Assembly (NCBI RefSeq): GCF_000714545.1
Contig: NZ_AUNB01000062.1
Coordinates: 1 to 64,000 of the forward strand
Source of the DNA: Thioclava indica
GTDB lineage: Bacteria > Pseudomonadota > Alphaproteobacteria > Rhodobacterales > Rhodobacteraceae
Direction: 5' to 3'
DNA length: 64,000 nucleotides
The number at the start of each line of letters is the position of its first letter. The first letter of the stretch is position 1. The notes under the pieces are model-generated. The model searched no databases. It saw only the letters and a program-made list of their open reading frames with translations, and had not been told where the DNA came from. Shown here piece after piece: positions 34,598-43,402 of the stretch. The translations under genes were made by a program, and so were the position numbers.

Positions 34598-35365
34598 ATG
34601 CCGTTTCAAAAGATCGAATCCGAAAAGCTTGCGAGCGCCGTTGTGCGTCAAATCGAAGATCTGATCTTGCAGGGGATTTTGCGCCCCGGTGAGCGCCTGC
34701 CCTCCGAGCGAGAACTATCCGAGCGCCTTGGCGTCTCGCGCCCCAGCCTGCGAGAGGCCATCGCCGAGTTGCAGAATGCAGGGCTTTTGTGCACCAAGGC
34801 TGGCTCGGGCATCTTCGTCGCTGACGTTCTGGGTTCAGCCTTTTCGCCCGCTTTGATCCGGCTCTTTTCAAGCAACGAACAGGCGCTATTCGACTATATT
34901 TCCTTTCGCCGCGACCTTGAGGGGCTGGCCGCAGAGCGGGCGGCGATCTGTGGCTCGGATACCGATCTGAAGGTCATCAACACGCTGTTTGGCCAGATGG
35001 AAGCCGCCCATGCCAAGCGCAACCCCTCTGAGGAAGCGCAGCTTGATGCGAAATTTCACATGGCGATTATCGAGGCCAGTCACAACGTCATCATGATCCA
35101 CATGATGCGCGCGATGTTCGAATTGCTCGCCGAAGGCGTGTTCTTCAACCGCGCGATCATGTTTCGCAATCGCGCGACGCGCGGGCAGTTGCTGGAACAG
35201 CACCGCGCGATGAATGAGGCGTTGCAACTACGCGATCCGATAGCCGCGCGCGCCGCAATTGCGAGCCATATGGATTTCGTCGATCACGAGATGACCGCGA
35301 TGCGCCGCGCCGAGCGCAACGAAGCGACCGCGCGCCTGCGGCTTTCCCATAGCGGCGAACACTAA
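34598..35365 (+). CDS. GntR-family (FadR/FCD) transcriptional regulator
   Basis: A 255-residue regulator with an N-terminal winged helix ('LRPGERLPSERELSERLGVS', 'RPSLREAIAELQNAGL') and a C-terminal FCD ligand domain. The latter has metal/ligand residues in 'LDAKFHMAIIEASHN' and 'EQHRAMNEAL'. FCD regulators such as PdhR, LldR and GlcC respond to small carboxylates. No obvious target operon is adjacent, so its regulon is unknown. RBS GGGAGG precedes the ATG. Confidence 0.88.
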   Translation: MPFQKIESEKLASAVVRQIEDLILQGILRPGERLPSERELSERLGVSRPSLREAIAELQNAGLLCTKAGSGIFVADVLGSAFSPALIRLFSSNEQALFDYISFRRDLEGLAAERAAICGSDTDLKVINTLFGQMEAAHAKRNPSEEAQLDAKFHMAIIEASHNVIMIHMMRAMFELLAEGVFFNRAIMFRNRATRGQLLEQHRAMNEALQLRDPIAARAAIASHMDFVDHEMTAMRRAERNEATARLRLSHSGEH

Positions 35366-35384
35366 TGCCCCCCGATACAGCATG

Positions 35385-35412
35385 AAAAACCCCGGCCTTT
35401 CGGACCGGGGTT
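35385..35412 (-). terminator. Terminator of the F0 operon
   Basis: On the minus strand AACCCCGG and CCGGGGTT form the stem, followed by five T (35385-35389). It lies 27 bases past the atpF stop. The plus-strand side, reached from the GntR gene, has only a weak T-tract, so it may work partly in both directions. Confidence 0.8.
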
Positions 35413-35438
35413 CTATCTATGTCAACGGCCTGAAAGGC

Positions 35439-35993
35439 TTAGTTAAAGCGGCTTGCCACTTCGCCCAGTGATGCGTCGATCAATGCGGCGCGATCCTTGG
35501 CGGTGAACTGCTTGGCAAGCACATCGCCTGCAGCGGCCACAGCCACGGAAACGGCACGGTGTTTGACGTCGCGCACGGCCTGCGCCTCGGCAGATGCGAT
35601 CTGCTCTTCGGCGGCTTTCAAACGACGCGCGATCGAAACTTGCAGATCCTCGCGGGCTTTCTCGGCCATCGCCTCGGCATCGCGCTTGGCGGCTGCGATG
35701 ATCTGATCAGCCTGACCTTGGACTTCACGCGCTTTGCGCTCGTAGCTGGCCAGAACCGATTGCGCCTCTTCGCGCAGGCGGCGGGCCTCATCAAGATCGG
35801 AGCGGATATTGCCCGAACGCTTGTCGAGCATCTTGCCCAGCGTCCCCGGAACTTTTGCATAAAGCACAAGCCCGACGAACAGCAGGAAAGCCAACATCAC
35901 GATGAAGTTGGTATTCCAGAGCGAGAAGAACGGACCTGTCGCCGCAAAGGCGGGCTGCGCAGCAATCAGGAACAGAAGTGAGAGTTTTTTCAT
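35439..35993 (-). CDS. atpF: F0F1 ATP synthase subunit b
   Basis: A 184-residue peripheral-stalk subunit. An N-terminal segment '[14 protein letters not shown]' looks like a cleavable signal, then a membrane helix ('[20 protein letters not shown]') and a long Ala/Glu/Lys/Arg coiled coil follow. Together with b' it forms a heterodimeric stator, the arrangement of photosynthetic and many alphaproteobacterial enzymes. It is the last gene of the operon, four bases after b'. F1 genes are not in this window. Confidence 0.92.
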   Translation of the reverse strand: MKKLSLLFLIAAQPAFAATGPFFSLWNTNFIVMLAFLLFVGLVLYAKVPGTLGKMLDKRSGNIRSDLDEARRLREEAQSVLASYERKAREVQGQADQIIAAAKRDAEAMAEKAREDLQVSIARRLKAAEEQIASAEAQAVRDVKHRAVSVAVAAAGDVLAKQFTAKDRAALIDASLGEVASRFN

Positions 35994-35997
35994 CTTC

Positions 35998-36567
35998 TTA
36001 CCCTTTCAACCGCGCATCGACAGCGCCATTCACAGCGCCCTTATCTGCCTTGCCACCCAAAGCCGCGACGATCTCGCCAGCGGTATCCTTGGCGACCTCG
36101 TCAATCGCGGCCAGCGCACCGTCGCGAATTTCGGTGATGCGCTTTTCAGAATCCGCAGAGCGTGCGGCAATCTCGGCATCGGCCTTGACGATGGCCGCGT
36201 CGAGATCTTTCTGGATCTCGGCCTTGGTCTCGCCAGCAATCTTTTGCGCATTCGCGCGTGCCTCGGCCAGTGCCTTTTCATAGGCGGCCTCAGCCTCTTC
36301 GGCTTTGCGCTTGAAATCTTCAGCAGCGGCAATGTCGCCAGCAATCGTGCCTTGACGATCGCCCAGCACGCCCGCAATGCGGGGCAGCGCAATGCGCGAC
36401 AGCAACCAGTAGATCACCGCAAGGGCGACCAGAAGCCAGAAAATCTGGTTCGGGAAGCTCCCGAAGTCAAGCTGCGGCATGCCACCAGCATCGGCGGTAT
36501 GCATATGCTCGGCGCCCGGCAGCCCGCTTGCGGCTGCGCTCGCCATGTCGTGCGTTTCGCTTGCCAT
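35998..36567 (-). CDS. F0F1 ATP synthase subunit b'
   Basis: A 189-residue b-type stalk subunit with an unusually long N-terminal stretch rich in Met/His/Ala ahead of the helix '[20 protein letters not shown]'. The long coiled coil ends in an Ala/Gly-rich tail. Start 36567 follows GAGGGACGAC. The divergence from atpF and the tandem arrangement identify it as b' (often called atpG or atpX, so no symbol is assigned here). Confidence 0.92.
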   Translation of the reverse strand: MASETHDMASAAASGLPGAEHMHTADAGGMPQLDFGSFPNQIFWLLVALAVIYWLLSRIALPRIAGVLGDRQGTIAGDIAAAEDFKRKAEEAEAAYEKALAEARANAQKIAGETKAEIQKDLDAAIVKADAEIAARSADSEKRITEIRDGALAAIDEVAKDTAGEIVAALGGKADKGAVNGAVDARLKG

Positions 36568-36613
36568 GTCGTCCCTCGACCCTGCTACACGGTTTCCCTG
36601 AAAGGTCACGGGA

Positions 36614-36632
36614 TGGGCCCCGGATGGGCCCA
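36614..36632 (-). other. Intercistronic hairpin in the F0 operon
   Basis: TGGGCCC and GGGCCCA pair around CGGAT in the gap between atpE and the b' gene. There is no T-run, so it is more likely an mRNA stability or processing element. It could help keep the high c-ring message level relative to downstream stalk subunits. Confidence 0.4.
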
Positions 36633-36658
36633 CCCGCCTCAAGGAAAAGAGTGCCGGA

Positions 36659-36895
36659 TTAGACGGCGAACATCAGCAGCAGAGCGACGAGGAACGAGAA
36701 GATCCCCAGTGCTTCTGCGAATGCGATGCCGATGAACAGCGTCGCGGTTTGGCCGGCAGCGGCCGAAGGGTTGCGCAACGCGCCCGACAGGAAGTTACCT
36801 GCAACATTACCCACACCGATAGCCGAGCCGCCCATGCCCATGCATGCCAGACCAGCGCCGATGTAAGCACCCATTTGTACGATATCGCCTTCCAT
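36659..36895 (-). CDS. atpE: F0F1 ATP synthase subunit c
   Basis: A 78-residue two-helix ring protein. '[20 protein letters not shown]' is helix 1, the polar loop 'ALRNPSAA' faces F1, and helix 2 '[20 protein letters not shown]' carries the proton-binding Glu. No sodium-type ligand set is evident, so it is H+-specific by inference. ATG 36895 is chosen because AGGAG is eight bases away; the GTG at 36904 is too close. Confidence 0.96.
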   Translation of the reverse strand: MEGDIVQMGAYIGAGLACMGMGGSAIGVGNVAGNFLSGALRNPSAAAGQTATLFIGIAFAEALGIFSFLVALLLMFAV

Positions 36896-36958
36896 GTTCG
36901 TCACTCCTTGAGGTTGGAATTGGCAGATTAGTTGTGAACCGTGTGATCCGTTATCCCG

Positions 36959-37744
36959 TCAGTGTGCCGGGTGAAGCGCGTCTTTCAGATAGACGCAGGT
37001 GAGGATCGTAAAGACATAGGCCTGGATAAAGGCCACGAGAACTTCAAGCCCGTACATCGCAGCAATCGCGACGATTGACAGCGGGGTCACCGCGATGCCG
37101 ACACCCGAGAACAGGATCAGCGGCGCGAAGGCAGCAAACACTTTCATCACGGCGTGTCCCGCCATCATGTTGCCTGCAAGACGAATTGAATGGCTAACCG
37201 GGCGCACGAAGTAGGAAATCACTTCGATCACCGCAAGGATCGGACGCAGCGCCAGCGGCGCCGAAGCCACCCAGAACAGCCCCAGAAAGCCCGCACCATG
37301 TTTGACAAAGCCAACGACGGTGACCGTCACGAATACCAGCATCGCCAGAAAGCCGGTCACGGCGATATGCGAGGTCGTGGTGAAGGCGCGCGGCAACAGG
37401 CCAAGGAAGTTCGAGAATACGATGAACAGGAACAGCGTGAAGATATAGGGGAAGAACTTGAGCCCGTCCTTGCCCGCAACATCTTCGACCATTTTATGGA
37501 TGAAGCCATAAGCGAGTTCCGCAATCGACTGCGCGCGGCTCGGGATCACAGCGCGACCACGCGTGCCGATCACCATCATGAAGAAGATCGCCGCAACGCA
37601 GATTGCAAGCCAGAGCGTCACGTTGGTGAGCGTATACCAATGCACGGGGCCATCCCCAAAGAGCGGCCTGACGATGAACTGGTCCATCGGGTGAAACACC
37701 AACTCATTGCGGACATCCTGCGGCACATCAGTCACGTCTGTCAT
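36959..37744 (-). CDS. atpB: F0F1 ATP synthase subunit a
   Basis: A 261-residue membrane stator with the proton half-channels. The essential Arg lies in '[20 protein letters not shown]', and '[20 protein letters not shown]' is conserved. The start is uncertain: ATG 37744 overlaps the atpI end by 17 bases, with ATG 37753 and GTG 37735 as alternatives. It follows atpI and precedes atpE, as in other Rhodobacterales. Confidence 0.94.
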   Translation of the reverse strand: MTDVTDVPQDVRNELVFHPMDQFIVRPLFGDGPVHWYTLTNVTLWLAICVAAIFFMMVIGTRGRAVIPSRAQSIAELAYGFIHKMVEDVAGKDGLKFFPYIFTLFLFIVFSNFLGLLPRAFTTTSHIAVTGFLAMLVFVTVTVVGFVKHGAGFLGLFWVASAPLALRPILAVIEVISYFVRPVSHSIRLAGNMMAGHAVMKVFAAFAPLILFSGVGIAVTPLSIVAIAAMYGLEVLVAFIQAYVFTILTCVYLKDALHPAH

Positions 37745-38096
37745 CCTCTTCATCAGCAACCGATAGCGTCTCAGCCTGCTCGGCAGCACGGTCTTCGTTC
37801 ATCTCTTTGGCAGAGCGTAACATTACCTTCACGCCCGCCGCGAAACCCAGCATCGTAAACAGCACCATGAATATCGGCATCGTGCCAAACAGCGCATCCA
37901 GCCCCAATCCGATGCCGAAGCCGATACCCAGCCCCGAAACCATTTCGACCACCATACGCCACGCCATATTGGCCTGACTGAGGTGATGATCGACCCTTCG
38001 CGGAGGCGGCTCTTGCGCCTTTCTCACCGCAGCAAGCTTTTTCTCGAGCGCAGCAAGGCGCTTGGGATCTGGCTCGTCTGGGGGGAGATCGGACAT
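37728..38096 (-). CDS. atpI: AtpI-family F0 assembly protein
   Basis: A 122-residue protein with a charged N-terminal coiled stretch and two hydrophobic helices ('[20 protein letters not shown]' and '[18 protein letters not shown]'). This is the AtpI/AtpZ pattern associated with Mg2+ uptake and c-ring assembly. It heads the F0 operon and overlaps atpB. The acidic C-terminal tail is unremarkable. Confidence 0.88.
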   Translation of the reverse strand: MSDLPPDEPDPKRLAALEKKLAAVRKAQEPPPRRVDHHLSQANMAWRMVVEMVSGLGIGFGIGLGLDALFGTMPIFMVLFTMLGFAAGVKVMLRSAKEMNEDRAAEQAETLSVADEEDDRRD

Positions 38097-38304
38097 GGAG
38101 TGACCCCGCTAAACTTGCAAGTTTGATAGCCGCCACCCGCGCCTGAGTCAATCGCGTTAAAACCCGCATGTCGCGCACATAGACAATTGATTTTTATGTG
38201 TTTTTCAAAATCCCGCGAATTTCCCCGGCGGCAATCTTCACGCAAACGCGAGCGGGAACATATTCAACCAATCGGTTGACGTTTTACGCGCCGCGCGCCA
38301 TCAG

Positions 38305-38703
38305 ATGGCTATGATACCCCCTGCCCGCCCCTCACTCGACGCGATTTTCGCCGCCCTGTCGGACCCGACGCGGCGGGCGATCCTGACGATGCTGCTTGAA
38401 GATGACATGGCGGTCACCGATGTCGCCGAGCCCTTCGCGATGTCGCTGGCGGCGATTTCCAAGCATCTGGGTATTCTGGCCGAGGCCGGGCTGATCTCGC
38501 AGGAAAAGCGCGGGCGCGTGAAATGGTGCAAGCTGGAACCGCTGTCGATGCAAGAGGCGATCACCTGGATTCAAGGCTTCGGGCAGTTCGAGCCGCTCGA
38601 TTTCGACGCGTTTGAGCGGTTCTTGGAAACCGAGCTAAACCCAGAGAACAGCGCGCAAAAAGAGACCCCGGACGCGATGCCGGGGTCAGGTTCGCCACGA
38701 TAG
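38305..38703 (+). CDS. ArsR-family winged-helix regulator
   Basis: A 132-residue helix-turn-helix protein ('ALSDPTRRAILTMLLEDDMA', 'PFAMSLAAISKHLGILAEAG'). It has no Cys-based metal site in the recognition region, so it belongs to the metal-independent branch that often controls SRPBCC or transporter genes. No such gene is adjacent. It is divergent from atpI. The first ATG (38305) has no clear RBS; ATG 38311 is an alternative. Confidence 0.82.
   Translation: MAMIPPARPSLDAIFAALSDPTRRAILTMLLEDDMAVTDVAEPFAMSLAAISKHLGILAEAGLISQEKRGRVKWCKLEPLSMQEAITWIQGFGQFEPLDFDAFERFLETELNPENSAQKETPDAMPGSGSPR
38664..38687 (+). terminator. Hairpin at the end of the ArsR gene
   Basis: GACCCCGG and CCGGGGTC pair around ACGCGATG and lie within the last codons of the regulator gene. 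There is no T-run, so termination here is only possible, not certain. Confidence 0.35.
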
Positions 38704-38728
38704 AAAACGCGGGCGATTGCCAGGCCGC

Positions 38729-38905
38729 TCATGCGGCGTTGTAATACTCATACATCAGGTCCAGCGCCTCTAGCCCGGTCGCAACGCGTGCGGCGGGTGC
38801 GGGTTTAGTGGACTGACTGCGGGTTTCGGGCGTGTAATAGGCCAAATGCTCGTCGGCCTCGGTCGTAACTTGCTTGCCCTTAGGGAAGTTTACGATGCTC
38901 GTCAT
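38729..38905 (-). CDS. 58-residue conserved-looking small protein
   Basis: The product begins MTSIVNFPKGKQVTTEADEH and ends 'ATGLEALDLMYEYYNAA'. It is soluble, without a signal or membrane segment. The aromatic C-terminus and the middle region rich in Pro/Thr/Ser resemble the proline-flanked small proteins of Rhodobacterales, but I recognise no family. GAGAG precedes the ATG. About 100 bases upstream lies a TTGCTGC-AAC-GCAGCAA dyad that resembles a PhaR operator, which would link it to polyhydroxyalkanoate metabolism; that link is inference. Confidence 0.6.
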   Translation of the reverse strand: MTSIVNFPKGKQVTTEADEHLAYYTPETRSQSTKPAPAARVATGLEALDLMYEYYNAA

Positions 38906-39001
38906 GGGAACTCTCTTTTTTGCTCGAGTTCCTCCCTGCGCAATAACTTAAGGGAGTTTTCAGCGTTGCACAGTGCCCAATGCTGCAACTGCGCTATGCA
39001 C

Positions 39002-39018
39002 TTGCTGCAACGCAGCAA
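39002..39018 (-). promoter_or_regulatory. PhaR-like dyad TTGCTGC-N3-GCAGCAA
   Basis: Perfect seven-base arms are separated by AAC; the core CTGC-N3-GCAG matches the site described for Rhodobacter PhaR. Further TGC-rich half sites lie beside it (38977-39000). It sits about 100 bases upstream of the 58-residue gene. Confidence 0.45.
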
Positions 39019-39091
39019 AAAGGGCAGCTTTCGCCGCCCCTTAGCCAGTCTTTGGGGCCAGTAGATGCCAGCCCCCTATATCGGGTAGCGA

Positions 39092-39868
39092 TCAAACCGT
39101 GCGGCTGACCATCATCTTTTTGATCTCGGCAATGGATTTCGCCGGGTTCAGACCCTTCGGGCAGGTCTTGGTGCAGTTCATGATGGTGTGGCAGCGATAC
39201 AGTTTAAAGGGGTCTTCAAGCTGATCCAAACGCTCGGCGGTAGCCTCATCGCGCGAATCGATAATCCAGCGATAAGCGTGCAGCAACGCCGCCGGGCCGA
39301 GGTATTTATCGCCATTCCACCAATAGCTCGGGCACGAGGTCGAACACGACGCGCACATCACGCATTCATACAGACCGTCCAGCTTTTTGCGGTCTTCGAT
39401 CGACTGGCGCCATTCCTTTTCAGGACGGTTGGTCTTGGTTTCCAGCCACGGCATGATCGAGGCATGCTGGGCATAGAAATGCGTCAGATCGGGGATCAGA
39501 TCCTTGACCACCGGCATATGCGGCAGCGGGTAGATTTTGACATCGCCCTTCACCTCATCCAGCCCGTAAATACAGGCCAGCGTGTTGATGCCGCCGATAT
39601 TCATCGCGCAAGATCCGCAAATCCCCTCGCGGCACGAGCGACGGAAGGTCAGCGTCGGGTCGATCTCGTTTTTGATCTTGATCAGCGCGTCGAGAACCAT
39701 CGGACCGCATTTGTCCATGTCCAGAAAATAGGTATCCAGACGCGGGTTTTCCCCGGTGTCCGGATCCCAGCGATAAATCTGGAACTTTCGGATATTCTTG
39801 CCATCCGGCTTTGGCCAAGTCTTGCCAACGCGGATTTTGGAATTCTTCGGAAGCGTGAACTGAACCAT
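39092..39868 (-). CDS. sdhB: Succinate dehydrogenase iron-sulfur subunit
   Basis: A 258-residue subunit carrying three clusters: [2Fe-2S] in '[14 protein letters not shown]', and the [4Fe-4S]/[3Fe-4S] set in '[16 protein letters not shown]' and '[17 protein letters not shown]'. It passes electrons from SdhA to ubiquinone at the SdhCD interface. ATG 39868 follows AGGGGG. It lies downstream of sdhA but is separated from it by two lipoprotein genes, an arrangement I regard as typical of this group. Confidence 0.97.
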   Translation of the reverse strand: MVQFTLPKNSKIRVGKTWPKPDGKNIRKFQIYRWDPDTGENPRLDTYFLDMDKCGPMVLDALIKIKNEIDPTLTFRRSCREGICGSCAMNIGGINTLACIYGLDEVKGDVKIYPLPHMPVVKDLIPDLTHFYAQHASIMPWLETKTNRPEKEWRQSIEDRKKLDGLYECVMCASCSTSCPSYWWNGDKYLGPAALLHAYRWIIDSRDEATAERLDQLEDPFKLYRCHTIMNCTKTCPKGLNPAKSIAEIKKMMVSRTV

Positions 39869-39887
39869 TTCGGTCCCCCTTATTCCG

Positions 39888-40208
39888 TCAATACGAATAG
39901 AGCGGTCGCGTGGGCATACGACCGGATTTACGATAGACACAGGCGTCATAATGGGCCGAGGCATCGCCCTGATCCGCCGTGCCCAGATTGAGATTGAGCT
40001 TCATCTGCGTGTAGGCACCGTCAGTGGTGGCCCCTATGCGCCCCTCGCCGCTGATCGGCGCTTTGCGGGCATATTGGGGGTAGCACTGGCGTTCTGCCGT
40101 TTCGACCGAGACAGGCGCACAAGCCGACATGGCCAAGGGCAAGGCCAGCACAGCCATCGCGCGCCCCAAAGGGGTCGCCGATCTGGTCTGCTGAGCTGTC
40201 CATCCCAT
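39888..40208 (-). CDS. Small lipoprotein between sdhA and sdhB (first copy upstream of sdhB)
   Basis: A 106-residue protein with a lipoprotein signal (lipobox MSAC). A Cys-containing segment '[14 protein letters not shown]' is followed by '[20 protein letters not shown]', and a later Cys lies in 'DACVYRKSG'. No enzymatic motif is visible. ATG 40208 is preferred, with AGGAG six bases upstream; ATG 40214 abuts the RBS. It sits inside the sdh operon and is probably co-expressed with the enzyme. Confidence 0.7.
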   Translation of the reverse strand: MGWTAQQTRSATPLGRAMAVLALPLAMSACAPVSVETAERQCYPQYARKAPISGEGRIGATTDGAYTQMKLNLNLGTADQGDASAHYDACVYRKSGRMPTRPLYSY

Positions 40209-40217
40209 GCGCATCTC

Positions 40218-40541
40218 CTAGTTCAGCCCAAGCTTGTTCTTGGCGATGCAGGTCACGGTATCGGGGCGTTTGGCGATATCCATCACGGTCGACACCGTGC
40301 TGTCGTCAATTCCCGTCACCGCAGCCTTGGCGATCGTGAAGACCTCGTTCATCGAGGCATTGTCGATAATGCAATCGGTCACCGGGGCAGCATTCAGCCC
40401 CGGCATTTTGCTTTCGACAACCGTGTTGACCACCGTCTTGGCCTGCCCGCGCGCGGCCTCTTCAGCAGATTGCTGAAGCGGTGCGCTCATCTGGCAGGCA
40501 CAAAGCCCGGTCAAAGCCACGATGGACACAAGCGCGCGCAT
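40218..40541 (-). CDS. Small lipoprotein between sdhA and sdhB (second)
   Basis: A 107-residue lipoprotein ([17 protein letters not shown], lipobox LCAC). A helical region with 'SAEEAARGQAKTVVNTVVES' is followed by 'DCIIDNASMNEVFTIAKAAV' and 'VTCIAKNKLGLN'. Two Cys in the mature part could form a disulfide. Its ATG overlaps the sdhA TAA (TAATG), so it is translationally tied to SdhA. Function unknown. Confidence 0.7.
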   Translation of the reverse strand: MRALVSIVALTGLCACQMSAPLQQSAEEAARGQAKTVVNTVVESKMPGLNAAPVTDCIIDNASMNEVFTIAKAAVTGIDDSTVSTVMDIAKRPDTVTCIAKNKLGLN

Positions 40542-42346
40542 TAATAGACCCGCTTTTTGGGCGCGATCTTCTTGAGCTCGATGCCACCCTGATCTTCAGG
40601 CGTCAGCGGATCGATATGCACCGGACGGAAGGTCAGATCGACCTTGTTGCCCTCCACATGCATGATCGAGTGCTTGCGCCATTCCTTATCGTCGCGATCA
40701 GGATAGTCCTCATGGGCATGTGCACCACGGGATTCCTTGCGCGCCTCGGCCCCGACAATAGTCGCCAAAGCGTTGGGCATCAGGTTTTCCAGCTCAAGCG
40801 TTTCCATCAGATCCGAGTTCCACACCAGCGAGCGGTCGGTAACCTTGATGTCGTCCAGCTTGGCCGCAACAGCGACCATCTTTTCGACGCCTTCGGCAAG
40901 CGTTTTGTCGGTGCGGAAAACGGCTGCATCGGATTGCATCGTCTTTTGCATCTCAAGGCGCAGCTCGGCAGTCGGGGTGCCGCCATCGGCGTAGCGGACC
41001 TTGTCAAAGCGCTCGAACACCGCGTCGATCTTGGCTTTCGGGATCGGGCGGTTTTCGGCCTCGGGATCAACGACCTGACCGGCGCGGATTGCAGCCGCGC
41101 GGCCAAACACCACAAGGTCGATCAGCGAGTTAGAACCCAAACGGTTCGCCCCATGCACCGAGGCAGAGCCTGCCTCGCCCACAGCCATCAAGCCGGGAAC
41201 AATCGCATCGGGGTTATCGGCGGCGGGATTGATCACCTCGCCATGATAGTTCGTCGGGATACCGCCCATGTTGTAGTGCACGGTCGGCAGAACCGGGATC
41301 GGCTCTTTGGTCACGTCGACGCCTGCGAAAATCTTGGCGCTTTCCGAAATGCCGGGAAGGCGTTCGTGCAGCGCTTCGGGTGGCAGGTGGCTGAGGTTGA
41401 GGAAGATGTGATCCTTGTGCTCGCCCACGCCGCGCCCTTCGCGGATTTCCAGCGTCATACAGCGCGACACTACGTCTCGCGAAGCAAGGTCTTTGTAGGT
41501 CGGCGCATACCGCTCCATAAAGCGCTCGCCTTCGGAGTTGGTCAGATAGCCCCCCTCGCCGCGCGCGCCCTCGGTGATCAGACAACCCGAACCGTAGATG
41601 CCGGTCGGGTGGAATTGCACGAATTCCATATCCTGCAACGCCAGACCTGCTCGCGCCACCATGCCACCGCCATCGCCGGTGCAGGTATGCGCCGAGGTGG
41701 CCGAGAAGAACGCGCGACCGTAGCCGCCCGTTGCCAGAACGACCATCTTGGCGTTGAAAACATGCATCGTGCCATCGTCGAGCTTCCAGCAGACGACACC
41801 CTGACATTGCCCGTCATCGGACATGATCAGGTCAATCGCGAAATACTCGATGTAGAATTCGGCATTATGCTTGAGCGACTGGCCGTAAAGCGTGTGCAAG
41901 ATCGCGTGGCCGGTGCGGTCAGCGGCGGCACAGGTGCGCTGCACGGGCGGGCCTTCACCGTATTCGGTGGTGTGGCCGCCAAACGGGCGCTGATAAATCT
42001 TGCCCTCTTCGGTGCGCGAGAACGGCACGCCATAATGCTCAAGCTCGTAGACGGCCTTCGGAGCCTCACGCGCGAGATATTCCATCGCGTCGCTATCGCC
42101 CAGCCAGTCAGAGCCCTTGATCGTGTCATACATGTGCCACTGCCAGCTATCGGGGCCCATATTGCCCAGAGAGGCGGCGATGCCCCCTTGCGCGGCCACG
42201 GTATGCGAGCGGGTCGGGAACACCTTGGTCACGCAGGCGGTGCGCAGGCCCTGTTCGGCCATGCCAAGGGTTGCGCGCAGGCCAGAGCCGCCAGCACCCA
42301 CCACAACCACGTCGTAGTTATGCGTTTCGTATTCGTAAGCTGCCAT
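40541..42346 (-). CDS. sdhA: Succinate dehydrogenase flavoprotein subunit
   Basis: A 601-residue FAD subunit that oxidises succinate to fumarate. '[20 protein letters not shown]' binds FAD, '[13 protein letters not shown]' contains the His that covalently holds FAD, '[20 protein letters not shown]' and 'EGGYL' line the substrate site, and '[19 protein letters not shown]' is the C-terminal active-site block. It is followed by the lipoprotein genes and sdhB, and preceded by sdhD. Confidence 0.98.
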   Translation of the reverse strand: MAAYEYETHNYDVVVVGAGGSGLRATLGMAEQGLRTACVTKVFPTRSHTVAAQGGIAASLGNMGPDSWQWHMYDTIKGSDWLGDSDAMEYLAREAPKAVYELEHYGVPFSRTEEGKIYQRPFGGHTTEYGEGPPVQRTCAAADRTGHAILHTLYGQSLKHNAEFYIEYFAIDLIMSDDGQCQGVVCWKLDDGTMHVFNAKMVVLATGGYGRAFFSATSAHTCTGDGGGMVARAGLALQDMEFVQFHPTGIYGSGCLITEGARGEGGYLTNSEGERFMERYAPTYKDLASRDVVSRCMTLEIREGRGVGEHKDHIFLNLSHLPPEALHERLPGISESAKIFAGVDVTKEPIPVLPTVHYNMGGIPTNYHGEVINPAADNPDAIVPGLMAVGEAGSASVHGANRLGSNSLIDLVVFGRAAAIRAGQVVDPEAENRPIPKAKIDAVFERFDKVRYADGGTPTAELRLEMQKTMQSDAAVFRTDKTLAEGVEKMVAVAAKLDDIKVTDRSLVWNSDLMETLELENLMPNALATIVGAEARKESRGAHAHEDYPDRDDKEWRKHSIMHVEGNKVDLTFRPVHIDPLTPEDQGGIELKKIAPKKRVY

Positions 42347-42360
42347 TGTCTCGTCCTGAC

Positions 42361-42759
42361 TTATCCGTTCGCGCCCAGAAGAAGGCCGATAAAGACCATC
42401 TTGCCGAGGGCATAAAGCACCGTCGCCATGATGATATAGGCCAGCGAATGCATTGCGATCTTGAGCGCCTTGGCCGTGGTGCCGCGCGCATAATCTTCGA
42501 TCCAGATTTCGGTGCCCTTAGCGAAGTGGCGCATACCGACGATCACGACCAGAGCGGTCAGGATAGCCGGGAAGGGTTGTGCGAAGGTGGCGATCACCGC
42601 TTGCTGGGGCATCCCAAGGGTCGTGCCCACGATATACAGCCAGGTCGGGATCATGAAGGCCAGCGCCACGGCAGAGGCCGACATCCACCAGTGATGCTCG
42701 GTGCCGGTGCCCGAAGCGCCTTTGCCAACGGCGCGTTTGCGGTCAGTTAGGTAACGCAT
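42361..42759 (-). CDS. sdhD: Succinate dehydrogenase membrane anchor subunit D
   Basis: A 132-residue protein with three hydrophobic helices, starting [20 protein letters not shown]. '[20 protein letters not shown]' and '[20 protein letters not shown]' are typical of the alphaproteobacterial SdhD anchor; the His residues of the latter segment are haem or quinone-site candidates. GGAGG lies upstream of ATG 42759. It lies between sdhC and sdhA. Confidence 0.92.
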   Translation of the reverse strand: MRYLTDRKRAVGKGASGTGTEHHWWMSASAVALAFMIPTWLYIVGTTLGMPQQAVIATFAQPFPAILTALVVIVGMRHFAKGTEIWIEDYARGTTAKALKIAMHSLAYIIMATVLYALGKMVFIGLLLGANG

Positions 42760-42771
42760 CTCGAGCCTCCG

Positions 42772-43161
42772 TTATAGATGAATGATGATAAGGGTGAGCG
42801 CGGTCAGCACGACCGAACCGATGACACAGATCCAGCCAAGCATCTCGGCGGTCTTGATGTCCATCATCTTGGCGCTGTCCCAGATCAGATGCCGGATGCC
42901 CGCAAGGTAGTGATACCACACGCCCAGCAGCGACAGCGTAAACACCAGATCGCCGAACCACGAGGTCGCGATAGCGTTCACGAAGTCAAAATAGTCCGGG
43001 CTGGTCACGGCTGCGAGCAGCCACCACACTAGCAAGAGAACCCCGACGATGATCCCGTTGCCCGTGATCCGCGTCAGGATCGAGGACATCGACGTCATTT
43101 GCGGGCGATAGATTTGGAGATGGGGGGAAAGCGGGCGTTCAACCGGTTTCGCTTCAGCCAT
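42772..43161 (-). CDS. sdhC: Succinate dehydrogenase cytochrome b556 subunit
   Basis: A 129-residue three-helix protein. The N-terminal 'PLSPHLQIYRPQMTSMSSIL' with 'TRITG' is the SdhC signature, and 'VWYHYLAGIRHLIWDSAKM' contains the haem-ligand His region. ATG 43161 follows AAGGGACCGAAC. First gene of the sdh operon; the paired GTGATCAC sites lie 159-190 bases upstream. Confidence 0.93.
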   Translation of the reverse strand: MAEAKPVERPLSPHLQIYRPQMTSMSSILTRITGNGIIVGVLLLVWWLLAAVTSPDYFDFVNAIATSWFGDLVFTLSLLGVWYHYLAGIRHLIWDSAKMMDIKTAEMLGWICVIGSVVLTALTLIIIHL

Positions 43162-43319
43162 GTTCGGTCCCTTCGTGCTGTGCCACGCGCCACGCACGAT
43201 AACACCCGTGCGGCGAGGCTGGCCGGAATTCTTTCTGGTTTAGCGCAATTTTCGCGGGAGTCACGAGGGCAGAGACGTAAAAACAGCGGAAACGTATCAA
43301 ACAGGTGTGAAAAATTCGC

Positions 43320-43354
43320 TTTGTGATCACAAATTTTCAGAGCGTGATCACATG
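43320..43354 (-). promoter_or_regulatory. Paired GTGATCAC palindromes upstream of sdhC
   Basis: Site A is TTTGTGATCACAAA (43320-43333), a perfect 14-base palindrome. Site B is CGTGATCACATG (43343-43354). The two GTGATCAC cores start 21 bases apart, two helical turns, with a 13-base spacer. The same layout occurs upstream of sucC at 49725-49753. This suggests a co-operative regulator of TCA operons, which I cannot name. Confidence 0.6.
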
Positions 43355-43402
43355 TTACCGCTCGCAACGCACAAGGCGTTGCGAGTCGCGTCGCGCCCTA
43401 AC

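Noticed and set aside
40481-42415. Plus-strand open frame of 644 codons
   Set aside because: Antisense to sdhA and the sdh lipoprotein gene; shadow frame.
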